Positions 1 to 7,119 of a DNA stretch of 20,779 nt are shown in pieces. The notes below the pieces were generated by a model that worked only from the letters and a program-made list of their open reading frames with translations, ran no database searches and was not told the origin of the DNA. Every line of letters begins with the position of its first letter. The first letter of the stretch is position 1. The stretch is from the IMG/VR virus record IMGVR_UViG_3300035670_001438, positions 1 to 20,779 of that record. The stretch is one strand, 5' to 3'. Origin of the DNA: a virus. A program made the translations under genes and the position numbers.

Positions 1-1457
1 CTTACGTTATTGGTTGTGAAAGGAAATTTTTCTTCACTGTAGATCTTCACCCGTTCCTCATAGTGCTTCAATGTGAAGTTTGTATAAGGACCATAACGTA
101 GATCATCAGCGATATCGTACAGCGTGGCTGCTTCTTTGTTTTCACCTAGACGTAGCACACGACCGATAGATTGCAATGCTCGAATCTTACTCTTTGTTGG
201 CGAGGAGAATATAATATTATGTAGGTTACGAATGTTTACGCCAGTCGAGAACGTTCCGTAACTTGCCACAATGATCGCATCATTTTCTTGTTCAGTAATA
301 TGTCTTACTGCTTCGCGATCTTCTGCTTCAACCCCACCATGAATAAAGAATACTTTTCTGCCGTTTGCTTTTTCAGTTATCCATTCATATAATAGTTTAC
401 CGTGTTTTTCGACATAAGTAAACAATACAAGACTATTGCCTTTGAGATTCAATGCAAGATCAGTGATGAAGCGATTGCGACCTTCATGTTGTGTCAGAAA
501 GTTCATCTCATCAGGATATGTAAATCCTTTGATGGACTTGCAAACAACCTCAGGATACTTCAATACAATACATTTGATACTGAAGTTGGCTAATTGCTTT
601 CGTTCAATCAGTTCTTTTGTAGAAATAACTTTGAACGTTGGTCCAAACAATCCCTCAAGAACGAGTTTATTTACTTTGCTATCATCAAGTGTACCTGTTG
701 TGCCAATACGCACATCACAGTTGATGAGTTTAGTCATGATGCTTGTGAGAGATTTTGCTTTGAATGTGTGTGCTTCGTCACCGATGATAAAATCAAACTG
801 CGCGAAGTATTTCTTTGGCATCTCATAGATAGACTGCCAAGTTGATATTACAAGATCACTATCAGGTATCTTGCTCTCACCGCCATAAATCTTTTGGCAA
901 TACTTTTCTACATCCCATCCATTAGCAGATGAATAGTTTTTAAAGTCACTATGCATCTGAGTGACGAGATTGATCGTAGGAACAATCAACAACCCTCGCT
1001 TCTTACCTGTGTTCAGCAGGTGACGGATCATCATATAGATGATTAATGATTTTCCCGATGCGGTTGGTGAAATGAGTACAGTTCTCTTTTTCGTAAGTCC
1101 GACGCTAGACGCAAGTAACTGATAATCTCTGGGCTCAATTGACAAAGAAAGAGCTGAAGCCAAATTTTTGGTGTCAACGGGATAGATTTCCTTTTCTTCA
1201 TCGATGTACTCGCAGGTATAGTTGCTATCCTTACAAAACTTTTTGATATACGGAACTAAACCAAGATAGATTTGTCTTGTATTCAGATTCAAGAGTCGAA
1301 TCTTTCCATCCCAATATTTATTGCGAAAGGCTGGAGAAAATTGGTAGCCTGGAGTTGAGAATGTAAAAAACTCTGACATCTCTTGCAAGATGGCAGGTTC
1401 AGCAGTCACTTGGACATAGATGTTATTTACTTTTTCAACAACGACGTGTTCTATCAT
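1..1457 (-). CDS. uvsW: UvsW-like superfamily 2 DNA/RNA helicase, 3' end cut by window edge
   Basis: In T4, UvsW is an SF2 helicase that unwinds branched DNA and R-loops and promotes strand annealing, supporting recombination-dependent replication late in infection. I translated an uninterrupted frame of 485 codons starting at ATG 1457 and running off the left edge; the T4 protein is about 500 residues, so only a short tail is missing. Visible motifs are an N-terminal region with YWDGKIRLL (residues 48-56), Walker A PTASGKS (131-137), DEAH box (227-230), motif III-like GTTGT (252-256), and motif VI QSIGRVLR (429-436). The start overlaps the uvsY stop as ATGA (1454-1457), which implies translational coupling. 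No promoter of its own is seen, so it is probably co-transcribed with uvsY. The family call is firm. The exact C-terminus cannot be seen. Confidence 0.93.
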   Translation of the reverse strand, partial: MIEHVVVEKVNNIYVQVTAEPAILQEMSEFFTFSTPGYQFSPAFRNKYWDGKIRLLNLNTRQIYLGLVPYIKKFCKDSNYTCEYIDEEKEIYPVDTKNLASALSLSIEPRDYQLLASSVGLTKKRTVLISPTASGKSLIIYMMIRHLLNTGKKRGLLIVPTINLVTQMHSDFKNYSSANGWDVEKYCQKIYGGESKIPDSDLVISTWQSIYEMPKKYFAQFDFIIGDEAHTFKAKSLTSIMTKLINCDVRIGTTGTLDDSKVNKLVLEGLFGPTFKVISTKELIERKQLANFSIKCIVLKYPEVVCKSIKGFTYPDEMNFLTQHEGRNRFITDLALNLKGNSLVLFTYVEKHGKLLYEWITEKANGRKVFFIHGGVEAEDREAVRHITEQENDAIIVASYGTFSTGVNIRNLHNIIFSSPTKSKIRALQSIGRVLRLGENKEAATLYDIADDLRYGPYTNFTLKHYEERVKIYSEEKFPFTTNNV

Positions 1458-1903
1458 CGAGCACCTTGAATGAACTTCTCCCAACCCATGTACTCTTTCA
1501 ATTGCCACGTGCGATTGTTCAATTCTTTCATGACATTGGTGCAGAAACTTGCTGCTTCTTCATGATAGGCTTTTTTGCGTTTCATTTTTGCAAGATCATC
1601 ATCACCGTCAAGATAAACTTGTATGTCTGACTTGAGAGTAAAACGAAACGGTTCCCAACCAAGTTTATCAAGTTCTTCTTGATCTAACTTGCCATTATAG
1701 TACATCCATTTCAGACGCTTGAGTTTGTCATATTCCAATCCTGCTCTCTTTGCAGCAAGATTATGGAGTGACAAATATTTGTTGTATTTGTTATGAAGCA
1801 ATGGAATGCGCAGGATTTCTTTGCCAGGTTCCGTAGTATCTACTTCGGAATCCTTTTCCCATTGCTGCATTAATTCTTCGAGTGGAGGTGTTTCTATTTT
1901 CAT
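1454..1903 (-). CDS. uvsY: UvsY-like recombination mediator
   Basis: 149 residues; T4 UvsY is 137. UvsY loads the UvsX recombinase onto gp32-coated single-stranded DNA. The N-terminus (LEELMQQWEKDSEVD, residues 8-22) aligns with the LEDLQEELKKD start of T4 UvsY. The middle is rich in Lys, Tyr and Leu (LLHNKYNKYLSLHNLA), and the C-terminus has an aromatic/basic pattern (LNNRTWQLKEYMGWEKFIQG) typical of the family in environmental T4-like phages. It is followed by uvsW with a 4-bp overlap, a known pairing of recombination genes. No Shine-Dalgarno sequence precedes the ATG at 1903, and a TATAAT lies only 6 bp upstream of it, so the message may be leaderless. A later start at Met12 (1870) would have only a weak GAAGAA upstream and would lose the conserved N-terminus. 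Confidence 0.88.
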   Translation of the reverse strand: MKIETPPLEELMQQWEKDSEVDTTEPGKEILRIPLLHNKYNKYLSLHNLAAKRAGLEYDKLKRLKWMYYNGKLDQEELDKLGWEPFRFTLKSDIQVYLDGDDDLAKMKRKKAYHEEAASFCTNVMKELNNRTWQLKEYMGWEKFIQGAR

Positions 1904-1909
1904 GCATCA

Positions 1910-1938
1910 ATTATAAATCATTTCAAATCAAAAGACAA
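1910..1938 (-). promoter_or_regulatory. Sigma70-like promoter of uvsY-uvsW
   Basis: On the minus strand there is a perfect -10 TATAAT (1915-1910), a 17-bp spacer, and TTGTCT (1938-1933), which matches four of six bases of the -35 consensus. A start about 7 bp past the -10 falls on or next to the uvsY ATG at 1903. A TTGCTT (minus strand, within 1942-1949) resembles the core of a T4 MotA box but lies too far from the -10 for a T4-type middle promoter. The fit to an early or middle gene such as uvsY is an inference from T4. Confidence 0.55.
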
Positions 1939-1958
1939 GTCAAAGCAAGAGTTGTCTT
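1932..1958 (-). repeat. 7-bp inverted repeat over the -35 region upstream of uvsY
   Basis: AAGACAA (1932-1938) and TTGTCTT (1952-1958) form a perfect 7-bp dyad with a 13-bp spacer. One arm covers the -35 hexamer of the uvsY promoter. It could be an operator, or a weak hairpin ending late transcription from the upstream tube-paralogue gene; the arm is followed by only a short T-rich stretch. The function is unproven. Confidence 0.4.
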
Positions 1959-2023
1959 ACAAGGATTGCACCAGTATAATCAGTATGTCTGGTTTGATCG
2001 GGACTCTCAAGAATTCTTATAGA

Positions 2024-2599
2024 TTATCTTATTCTCTCATAATCATAGTAAGAGAAACGGAAAGTTGCATCAGCAACAGCAATATTTTCCGCAGTGTCTG
2101 AAACATTGAATAGAATTGTTGACAATGATGTTGGGAAAATGTCGTAAAACTTCACACGAATATTTGGATTATTTTTATTTGTGTAAACAGTTAGAATTGC
2201 GTTTCCGTACTGAGGTCGTTTTTCTAATTGATCGCGAAGAAATTGACTATCAATAGAACTTGAAGATCTTACTGCTTCTTTTGCACTTCTTGCAAGTCCA
2301 ACGTATTCTTTAAAGTCTGTTGGGAAAGTGATGCCACGCATCCAATCATGCAGTTCAAGCCATGTTCTTAGATCTTCATCCACAAAGAATGTGATATTGA
2401 ATGTATCATAAACCAGTTTTTCTCCTGGCACATACAAATCAACAAACGGAGTTGAACGTACAACTTCTGTGAGCGATACTCCTGGAAAATTCGCAACTTG
2501 GCAAAAATATGTTACTCCAGGCAAACGATCAAAAGTTAATCTAAATTTTGTACTTTGTAATAGATCTGTGTTTTCTGGATTTCTATTCAGTACTGACAT
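2024..2599 (-). CDS. gp19-like tail tube paralogue
   Basis: 191 residues, not recognised as a named T4 gene. It aligns with the gp19 tail tube protein of this same window. Both have an early V-A/K-x-x-x-x-P-G turn (QVANFPGVSL here, KTAQLPGSTL in gp19) and a DED segment ending in an aromatic-RGI motif. That segment is DEDLRTWLELHDWMRGI (residues 74-90) here and DEDFVIRNAMESWIRGI (86-102) in gp19. Both also have a V-K/S-F-x-x-I/M-F-P strand near the C-terminus followed by an aromatic end (FRFSYYDYE). The tail-tube fold is also used by initiator and terminator proteins of contractile tails, so it may cap or start the tube; in related phages the gene after 23 is sometimes annotated as tail completion gp3, which I cannot confirm. 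It is preceded by its own late-promoter motif and follows the gp23 terminator, so it forms its own late transcription unit. The ribosome-binding site is weak. Confidence 0.7.
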   Translation of the reverse strand: MSVLNRNPENTDLLQSTKFRLTFDRLPGVTYFCQVANFPGVSLTEVVRSTPFVDLYVPGEKLVYDTFNITFFVDEDLRTWLELHDWMRGITFPTDFKEYVGLARSAKEAVRSSSSIDSQFLRDQLEKRPQYGNAILTVYTNKNNPNIRVKFYDIFPTSLSTILFNVSDTAENIAVADATFRFSYYDYERIR

Positions 2600-2627
2600 T
2601 GAGAGATTTCCGTGAATGGGTATAAAT

Positions 2628-2635
2628 TATTTAGG
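2628..2635 (-). promoter_or_regulatory. T4-type late promoter motif upstream of the tube paralogue
   Basis: The minus strand reads CCTAAATA, 28 bp before the ATG at 2599 and just beyond the gp23 terminator. It matches the CTAAATA variant seen upstream of genes 13, 18 and 67 in this window. Confidence 0.55.
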
Positions 2636-2639
2636 TAAT

Positions 2640-2668
2640 AAAAAAGGGGGAGTCTTTCGACTCCCCCC
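2640..2668 (-). terminator. Intrinsic terminator after gp23
   Basis: The minus strand reads a 9-bp perfect stem, GGGGGAGTC / GACTCCCCC, closed by a GAAA tetraloop (2658-2655) and followed directly by six Ts (2645-2640). It lies 55 bp after the gp23 stop. This is a textbook rho-independent terminator that ends the highly expressed capsid transcript. Confidence 0.92.
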
Positions 2669-2722
2669 AGTTCTTTGCCTTTTTGTTATTATCAAGTCGG
2701 CAATAACTTTTTAGCCCATCAA

Positions 2723-4066
2723 TTATTGATTGATGTTTAGAACAACGAACTTACGATAGTACATGTTCGTGTCGTGGGCTAGAGCACCAGTACCAGCACC
2801 AGTTGCAAATGGATTTGCTACGAGACCATAACGTGTCTTGAAGCCAACCTTTGGCTGGTAGGTTTGTGGATCAATTGCACGGACCATTTGTAGTGGGACG
2901 TATGGGCAGTAGAAGAGACCAGCGTCATAAGCATTGGTTCCCTTGTATCCTACTACGCAGTAGTCTGTACCAGCAACAGAATATGGATCAACATAAACTT
3001 TGATACGACCGAATAGTGTACCAGCGAATGTGTTGCCTGTATCGTCAACTGTTAGGTTTGTGTTGTTTGATAGTGCTGAGTTGTAGTCTAGAAGACCAGT
3101 CATTGCAAGAGCAGAGGCAACGTCTGTTGAGACGATAACCATGTTGCCCTTTCCGCGACGGGTGTCTTTAGCAATCTTATTTGCTGCTCTTTCGATAGCG
3201 AACAAGAGTGACTTGTACTTCTCAACCTGCCAACGACCGCTTGTGTCGCTTGCTGAAGAGAGGTTGAAGACATTGCCAGTTGCGTTGTTTGTGATACCTG
3301 CGTTAGCAGTTGCATAAACTGTACGAACAACTTCGCGGTTGATTTCTGCAAGAATTTCTGTTGACAAGATATTTGTCAATTCTGTTTCTGCGTCGAGACC
3401 GTGAATTGCCTTGAGGTCTTGTGCAAGTTCTAGCGTGTATGATGCTTGCAAACCACGTGTATTTGCTGTAACAGCAACGCGATCGATTTGGAAGCCCATG
3501 TGTGCTAGGTTTGCTGATTCGCCGAAGGCTGTTGAGAAGCCAGGACCTGTATTGTCAAGACCCCAAATTGAGGCATTGGCATTACCAGGATTGACTGCTA
3601 GAGTTGATTGTGTGCCTGTTGCAGCATTACCTGAGTGACCTGTGTTTGCTTCGTTGTACAATGCTTCACCAGCACGTGCTGTTGCAGATGCATAGGTTGA
3701 GCGCATTGCGAAAATCAAACCTGTTGGACCAGTCATTGGCTGAACACCGCAGATGTCATAAGCCATTAGGTTTGGTAGTGCACGACGTACAAGACCGATT
3801 AGGATTGGGTCGAAGCCTTTGATGCTGCCTTCTGAACCAACAACTGGTGACATACCGCCACCGACGTTATTTGGTAGACCGCCACCAGCGACTGAACCAG
3901 CTTCCCATAGGTTTTGCATGGAGCGTGATTCTTCCATAAGGGCACGTTCTTGGTTCTCTAGAACAAGTGCAGTAACTGCACGCTTGTAAGGATCTGTGAT
4001 CTTTGGGAGTTCTGAGTGATCAAGAACTGGAGCCCACTTCTTTGCATATGTTTCGTTAAGATACAT
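2723..4066 (-). CDS. 23: Major capsid protein gp23
   Basis: 447 residues; T4 gp23 is 521. It is the HK97-fold hexamer subunit of the head. Conserved blocks in order are the N-terminal scaffold-region helix (KRAVTALVLENQERAL), LVRRALPNLMAYDICGVQPM (residues 92-111), the MGFQIDR / YTLELAQDLKAIHGLDAE segment, EILAEINREVVRTVY, and the C-terminal YKGTNAYDAGLFYCPYVP and KVGFKTRYGLVANPFA. A predicted gp21 cleavage site, LWE/AGSVAGG after Glu55, matches in position and context the T4 site LTE/AEIGG. The stretch between IFAMRSTYA and MGFQIDR is roughly 60 residues shorter than in T4. The start is supported by CAGGAG 9 bp upstream. No late promoter lies directly before it, so it is probably transcribed from the gp22 promoter. 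Confidence 0.97.
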   Translation of the reverse strand: MYLNETYAKKWAPVLDHSELPKITDPYKRAVTALVLENQERALMEESRSMQNLWEAGSVAGGGLPNNVGGGMSPVVGSEGSIKGFDPILIGLVRRALPNLMAYDICGVQPMTGPTGLIFAMRSTYASATARAGEALYNEANTGHSGNAATGTQSTLAVNPGNANASIWGLDNTGPGFSTAFGESANLAHMGFQIDRVAVTANTRGLQASYTLELAQDLKAIHGLDAETELTNILSTEILAEINREVVRTVYATANAGITNNATGNVFNLSSASDTSGRWQVEKYKSLLFAIERAANKIAKDTRRGKGNMVIVSTDVASALAMTGLLDYNSALSNNTNLTVDDTGNTFAGTLFGRIKVYVDPYSVAGTDYCVVGYKGTNAYDAGLFYCPYVPLQMVRAIDPQTYQPKVGFKTRYGLVANPFATGAGTGALAHDTNMYYRKFVVLNINQ

Positions 4067-4096
4067 GTTATAACTCTCCTGAGTTCTTAGTTTAAA

Positions 4097-5269
4097 TTAG
4101 GCTTTTGGAGCCGTTTTTGTGATTGCTTGTACATAATGTTTCATCATACCATGTAGTTCTGCTACTTCTGGTTCTTCAACAGCTGTTTCTTGAAGAGCCT
4201 TTACCTCACTTTTCACATTTGTTTTTGTTGGGAAGTAGTTCTCGCGAATTACTGCGAGCTTATTATTAAACTCACCCTCTGTGGTGAACTCCACGCCCTC
4301 TGCGAGCGATTTCATTTTCTCAACCTGTACTTCGGTTAGACCTTCACAGATTTTGCGAATTGCTTCATTTTTCTTTGCTGCGTTTAGTTCTTCTGAAAGA
4401 GCCTTAATCTTTGTTTCTGACTCTTCTGAAAGTTTAGCAACTGATTCTTCAAGTTCTACAACTTTAACGGCAAGTTCTTCTGCAACATCGACTTTCTCTT
4501 CAGGAATTTCGATGTAGTGTTCTGCAAATAGATTCTTTAGACCGCCAATGAAGTCGTCAACTAGTTCTGCGCGAAGACCAGCTTCGATTGCAACTTTATT
4601 ATCTTCAACCCATTGCTCAACAACGTAGTTTAGATATTCATCAACTTGAGTTGACATTTCTTCTTTGATTGATTCAATTGCTTCTGTAAGAACCTGATCA
4701 TTTTCAGACATAACGTCTTCGATGATTGATTCTACGCGAGAATTAACTGCTGCTTCGAAGATTGTTGTTGCTTTTGTGCGGAACTCTTCAGAAAGTGATT
4801 CGCCATTGAATAGCGCATCAACATCTTCCTTCATTGACTTGCTGTGCTTCTTAACCATATCTTTCATCATGGTTTTCTTGGCTTCAACAAGATCTTCTTC
4901 TGAAATTTCAGCAACTTCTTCTGTTGTTTCTTCAGCTTCAGCAACAACTTCTGTTGTTTCTGCAGCAACTTCTGCAACAACTTCTTCTTCAGAGGAAACT
5001 TCTTCTTCAGCGATTACATCTTCTTCTGATGCATCAGTTTCTTCCATTGCTTGAACTTTGGCTGACTTTGCGTCGCCTTTTGCAGCAGGTTTAGCAGCAG
5101 GAGAAACAGCAGCTGCTGCCTTCTTACCTACTTCACCGCCTTCTGCGTCGGTTACTGTTGAACCACCGAGATCGTCCATCTCAGCTGGTAATTTCTTGGC
5201 TGCTTCTTTTCCAGCATTCATTGAAGCCTTAAGAATTTCTGCAGCGGATTCTGATAGTGATTTTGACAT
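4097..5269 (-). CDS. 22: Prohead core scaffold protein gp22
   Basis: 390 residues against 269 in T4. The main internal scaffold fills the prohead and is degraded by gp21 at maturation. Residues 1-75 are Ala/Lys-rich, about 75-125 are a run of Glu/Val/Ala/Thr, and the rest is charged and mostly helical, including a coiled-coil-like stretch (about 270-300). Several potential I/L-x-E gp21 sites are present, such as IAE, ISE, LVE, LSE and LTE. Identity rests on position between 21 and 23, composition and the cleavage motifs; the gene is preceded by a perfect late promoter and a CAGGAG site. The low-complexity acidic N-terminal extension is unlike T4. Confidence 0.85.
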   Translation of the reverse strand: MSKSLSESAAEILKASMNAGKEAAKKLPAEMDDLGGSTVTDAEGGEVGKKAAAAVSPAAKPAAKGDAKSAKVQAMEETDASEEDVIAEEEVSSEEEVVAEVAAETTEVVAEAEETTEEVAEISEEDLVEAKKTMMKDMVKKHSKSMKEDVDALFNGESLSEEFRTKATTIFEAAVNSRVESIIEDVMSENDQVLTEAIESIKEEMSTQVDEYLNYVVEQWVEDNKVAIEAGLRAELVDDFIGGLKNLFAEHYIEIPEEKVDVAEELAVKVVELEESVAKLSEESETKIKALSEELNAAKKNEAIRKICEGLTEVQVEKMKSLAEGVEFTTEGEFNNKLAVIRENYFPTKTNVKSEVKALQETAVEEPEVAELHGMMKHYVQAITKTAPKA

Positions 5270-5296
5270 TGTACTAAACTCCTGAAGAGATAATAT

Positions 5297-5304
5297 TATT
5301 TATA
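5297..5304 (-). promoter_or_regulatory. Late promoter TATAAATA upstream of gp22-gp23
   Basis: An exact match to the T4 late consensus TATAAATA on the minus strand, 4 bp past the gp21 stop codon and 27 bp before the gp22 ATG. It probably drives genes 22 and 23 up to the terminator at 2640-2668. Confidence 0.8.
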
Positions 5305-5308
5305 AATT

Positions 5309-5953
5309 TTAAAGTTTTGACAAGAAATTCTCAAAGATCTTCAATGAGATTTCGTCGATTTGTTTTTGCTTTGCGTTCTTGATTTGGTTATAATAAGCAT
5401 TGACGTCAATTTCTTTTACAACGCCATTATCCCAAACCCACTCTTTACCTTCCATAATACCTTGAACGAAAGCACCTGGCGCGGATGGATCCGCTACAAT
5501 ATCAGCCGCTGTGGCTAGATAATAATCGTCTTGAACCACGTTAACACCGTTCACTTCTTTAAGTGAACCCATTCCACGTGAAGATACACCAAGAGTCGCA
5601 CCACCTTCCATTAGTGATTTGGCGATTTTACCCATTGGTGTTTCAAGAATTTTTGCTTTGCCGACGAAGATATTACCATCTTCTTTGAGGCTAGTGATTA
5701 GATGAGAAACGCGATCTAGATTAATAGATGGTGAGTCTGGATGACCCAACTCACCAAATGCGCGATTCTTATCAACGTATTCTTCGCTGTAACGCTTTAC
5801 TTCTTTTGCAAGAGTTTCTTTTTTGTACATACGTCCGTTGCGATTCTTTTGCTCAGCAACGAGGAATGGACCTTGAATGAAGAGAGTTTTAACACCGTTA
5901 CTTTCTTCGGTGATTAATTTTACTTCTTCAATATTTTCTGTAATTAGTTTCAT
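5309..5953 (-). CDS. 21: Prohead maturation protease gp21
   Basis: 214 residues, the usual length. This serine protease cuts scaffold and capsid proteins after Glu in I/L-x-E contexts. Visible catalytic segments are FGELGHPDSP with His71, ATLGVSSRGMGS with the nucleophile Ser at 124 or 125, and AADIVADPSAPGAF with Asp151/155. The early strand FIQGPFLVAEQKNRNGRMY is also conserved. The N-terminus holds two ITE tripeptides (4-6, 14-16) that could be self-cleavage sites. The ATG at 5953 follows the stop of the upstream basic gene with no gap, so translation is probably coupled. The family call is firm; the exact Ser and Asp assignment is by motif only. Confidence 0.95.
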   Translation of the reverse strand: MKLITENIEEVKLITEESNGVKTLFIQGPFLVAEQKNRNGRMYKKETLAKEVKRYSEEYVDKNRAFGELGHPDSPSINLDRVSHLITSLKEDGNIFVGKAKILETPMGKIAKSLMEGGATLGVSSRGMGSLKEVNGVNVVQDDYYLATAADIVADPSAPGAFVQGIMEGKEWVWDNGVVKEIDVNAYYNQIKNAKQKQIDEISLKIFENFLSKL

Positions 5954-6256
5954 CTATTTTAGCCCCAATGATTTTCTCTTTAATAGAGATCTTTTTCTTT
6001 TCAACAATGCTCGAGCCATTTTTGCCTTTCTTTTAATTTTTGCTCTGCGCGCGGCAAGTTTTCTCTTCATTCTTTCTCGTGGCAACATTCTTACCAATTT
6101 GCCACCACGAATTGTATATCCTTTTACAGCAGAAAATACTTTACGACGCTGCACCTTTCCGCCACGAACTCTTGCGCGAATGATCTTTTTTCTGCCCATT
6201 TTTTGGACATTTGCTTCAGCAATAATTTCTCTAACTACTTCTGATACAATGCTCAT
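5954..6256 (-). CDS. Highly basic prohead core protein, gp68-like
   Basis: 100 residues, the last 80 extremely rich in Arg and Lys (for example RKIIRARVRGGKVQRRK and KRKLAARRAKIKRKAKMAR). The position between the gp67-side genes and 21 is that of T4 gene 68, a prohead core protein, and the length and basic character fit related phage proteins. Direct similarity to T4 gp68 could not be checked. The acidic-neutral first 14 residues end in IIAE/AN, a potential gp21 cleavage site that would release the basic body. The start codon overlaps the upstream stop as ATGA (6253-6256). Electrostatic binding to the acidic scaffold gp22 or to DNA is inferred. Confidence 0.6.
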   Translation of the reverse strand: MSIVSEVVREIIAEANVQKMGRKKIIRARVRGGKVQRRKVFSAVKGYTIRGGKLVRMLPRERMKRKLAARRAKIKRKAKMARALLKRKRSLLKRKSLGLK

Positions 6257-7119
6257 TCGTCACCAATGGTAAATTTAACTCTGCTTAATGCAAAGTGTGC
6301 TGCTTTCTCAAATCCTTTTGGATGTGTAAGCATATCAGCAAATTTCTTTTTATTTTCATCATTCAATGCACCATGAACCATATGGATGGCTTTTGCTGCA
6401 CCGTGACTGACCTTTAACTTTGATCCATCAGCAAACTTCATGTGACGTGACGTTTGTTTTGGGGATTGCTCTTGAGCAAATTTTGCAACTTGATCAAGAC
6501 TTTCCATAATTTCTTCTTGTTCAAATTCTTCTGCTTGAACGCCAGGAAGAACTTCTGTTTGTGTACCTGAACCCTTATATGGAATTGTAAACACTAGACC
6601 TAATCTAGAATTTACATACATTGCAACGCGACGACCATCTGGGAAAATTCTAATGCCAGTACGCTTTAATACAAGCATTGGTGGTGGCATTGTTTCATCT
6701 TTTAATGTTGCTTCACAAATTTGATCTTTATCAAGAATATCAAATGAATTCATTAATGGTTTTTGAGAACCAGATGGTTTCAATACTTGCAATTGTCTTC
6801 TGAAACGATTCATTGGAGTATTTTGTCCTAATGAATCAGAAGGAACATGAGAAGCAACTGACATATAATTTTTTCTTTCTGTTGCAGAAAGTTTACTTAA
6901 AATTTGATTTGCAGGTGCATTTGGTGTTTTTGCAGCCTGTGACATAAACTTCTCATGACCAGTTGCAGCTGCACTTACGTTTAGATCTCTAAGACCTAAC
7001 GTAGATTTAGCAGCATTCAATTTTGCAAGAAGATCTTTATTCTTCTGTGGCGACGCTGGTATCTGCTTCTGCTGACTCTGCGCTTCCACCAACTTCTGCT
7101 TCAACTGTTTCAAGTTCAT
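6253..7119 (-). CDS. Unrecognised head-module protein (288 aa)
   Basis: I do not recognise this gene, which lies between 67 and the gp68-like gene. Residues 1-45 are Gln/Lys-rich and helical, with a possible gp21 site LVE/AQ (10-12). Residues 50-115 are polar. A compact central block starting at about 145 reads MPPPMLVLKRTGIRIFPDGRR and then VAMYVNSRLGLVFTIPYKG, which looks like a small beta-rich domain. The C-terminus (about 220-288) is helical, with MKFADGSKLKVSHGAAKAIH and similar. The start at 7119 puts the first 27 codons inside gene 67 in another frame (83-bp overlap), with a weak AGAAGAA site. A start after the gp67 stop is possible but would need a non-ATG codon or Met59. A role in head assembly is inferred only from position. 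Confidence 0.7.
   Translation of the reverse strand: MNLKQLKQKLVEAQSQQKQIPASPQKNKDLLAKLNAAKSTLGLRDLNVSAAATGHEKFMSQAAKTPNAPANQILSKLSATERKNYMSVASHVPSDSLGQNTPMNRFRRQLQVLKPSGSQKPLMNSFDILDKDQICEATLKDETMPPPMLVLKRTGIRIFPDGRRVAMYVNSRLGLVFTIPYKGSGTQTEVLPGVQAEEFEQEEIMESLDQVAKFAQEQSPKQTSRHMKFADGSKLKVSHGAAKAIHMVHGALNDENKKKFADMLTHPKGFEKAAHFALSRVKFTIGDE

Noticed and set aside
402-845. Overlapping plus-strand open frames at the left edge
   Set aside because: They lie opposite the continuous uvsW helicase frame, whose motifs are clear; no plus-strand signals are seen.
1942-1949. MotA-box-like TTGCTT upstream of uvsY
   Set aside because: The spacing to TATAAT is about 25 bp, about twice that of T4 middle promoters, so it is not called as a separate site.
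1972-1994. Short ACCAG...CTGGT dyad and CAGTAT direct repeat between uvsY and the tube paralogue
   Set aside because: Arms of 5-6 bp in AT-rich DNA are expected by chance, and nothing else supports a site.
4722-5285. Long Ser/Ala/Thr-rich plus-strand open frames opposite gp22
   Set aside because: Low-complexity Glu/Ala codons of gp22 read backwards give long open frames. The composition is unlike a protein, and no initiation signals are present.
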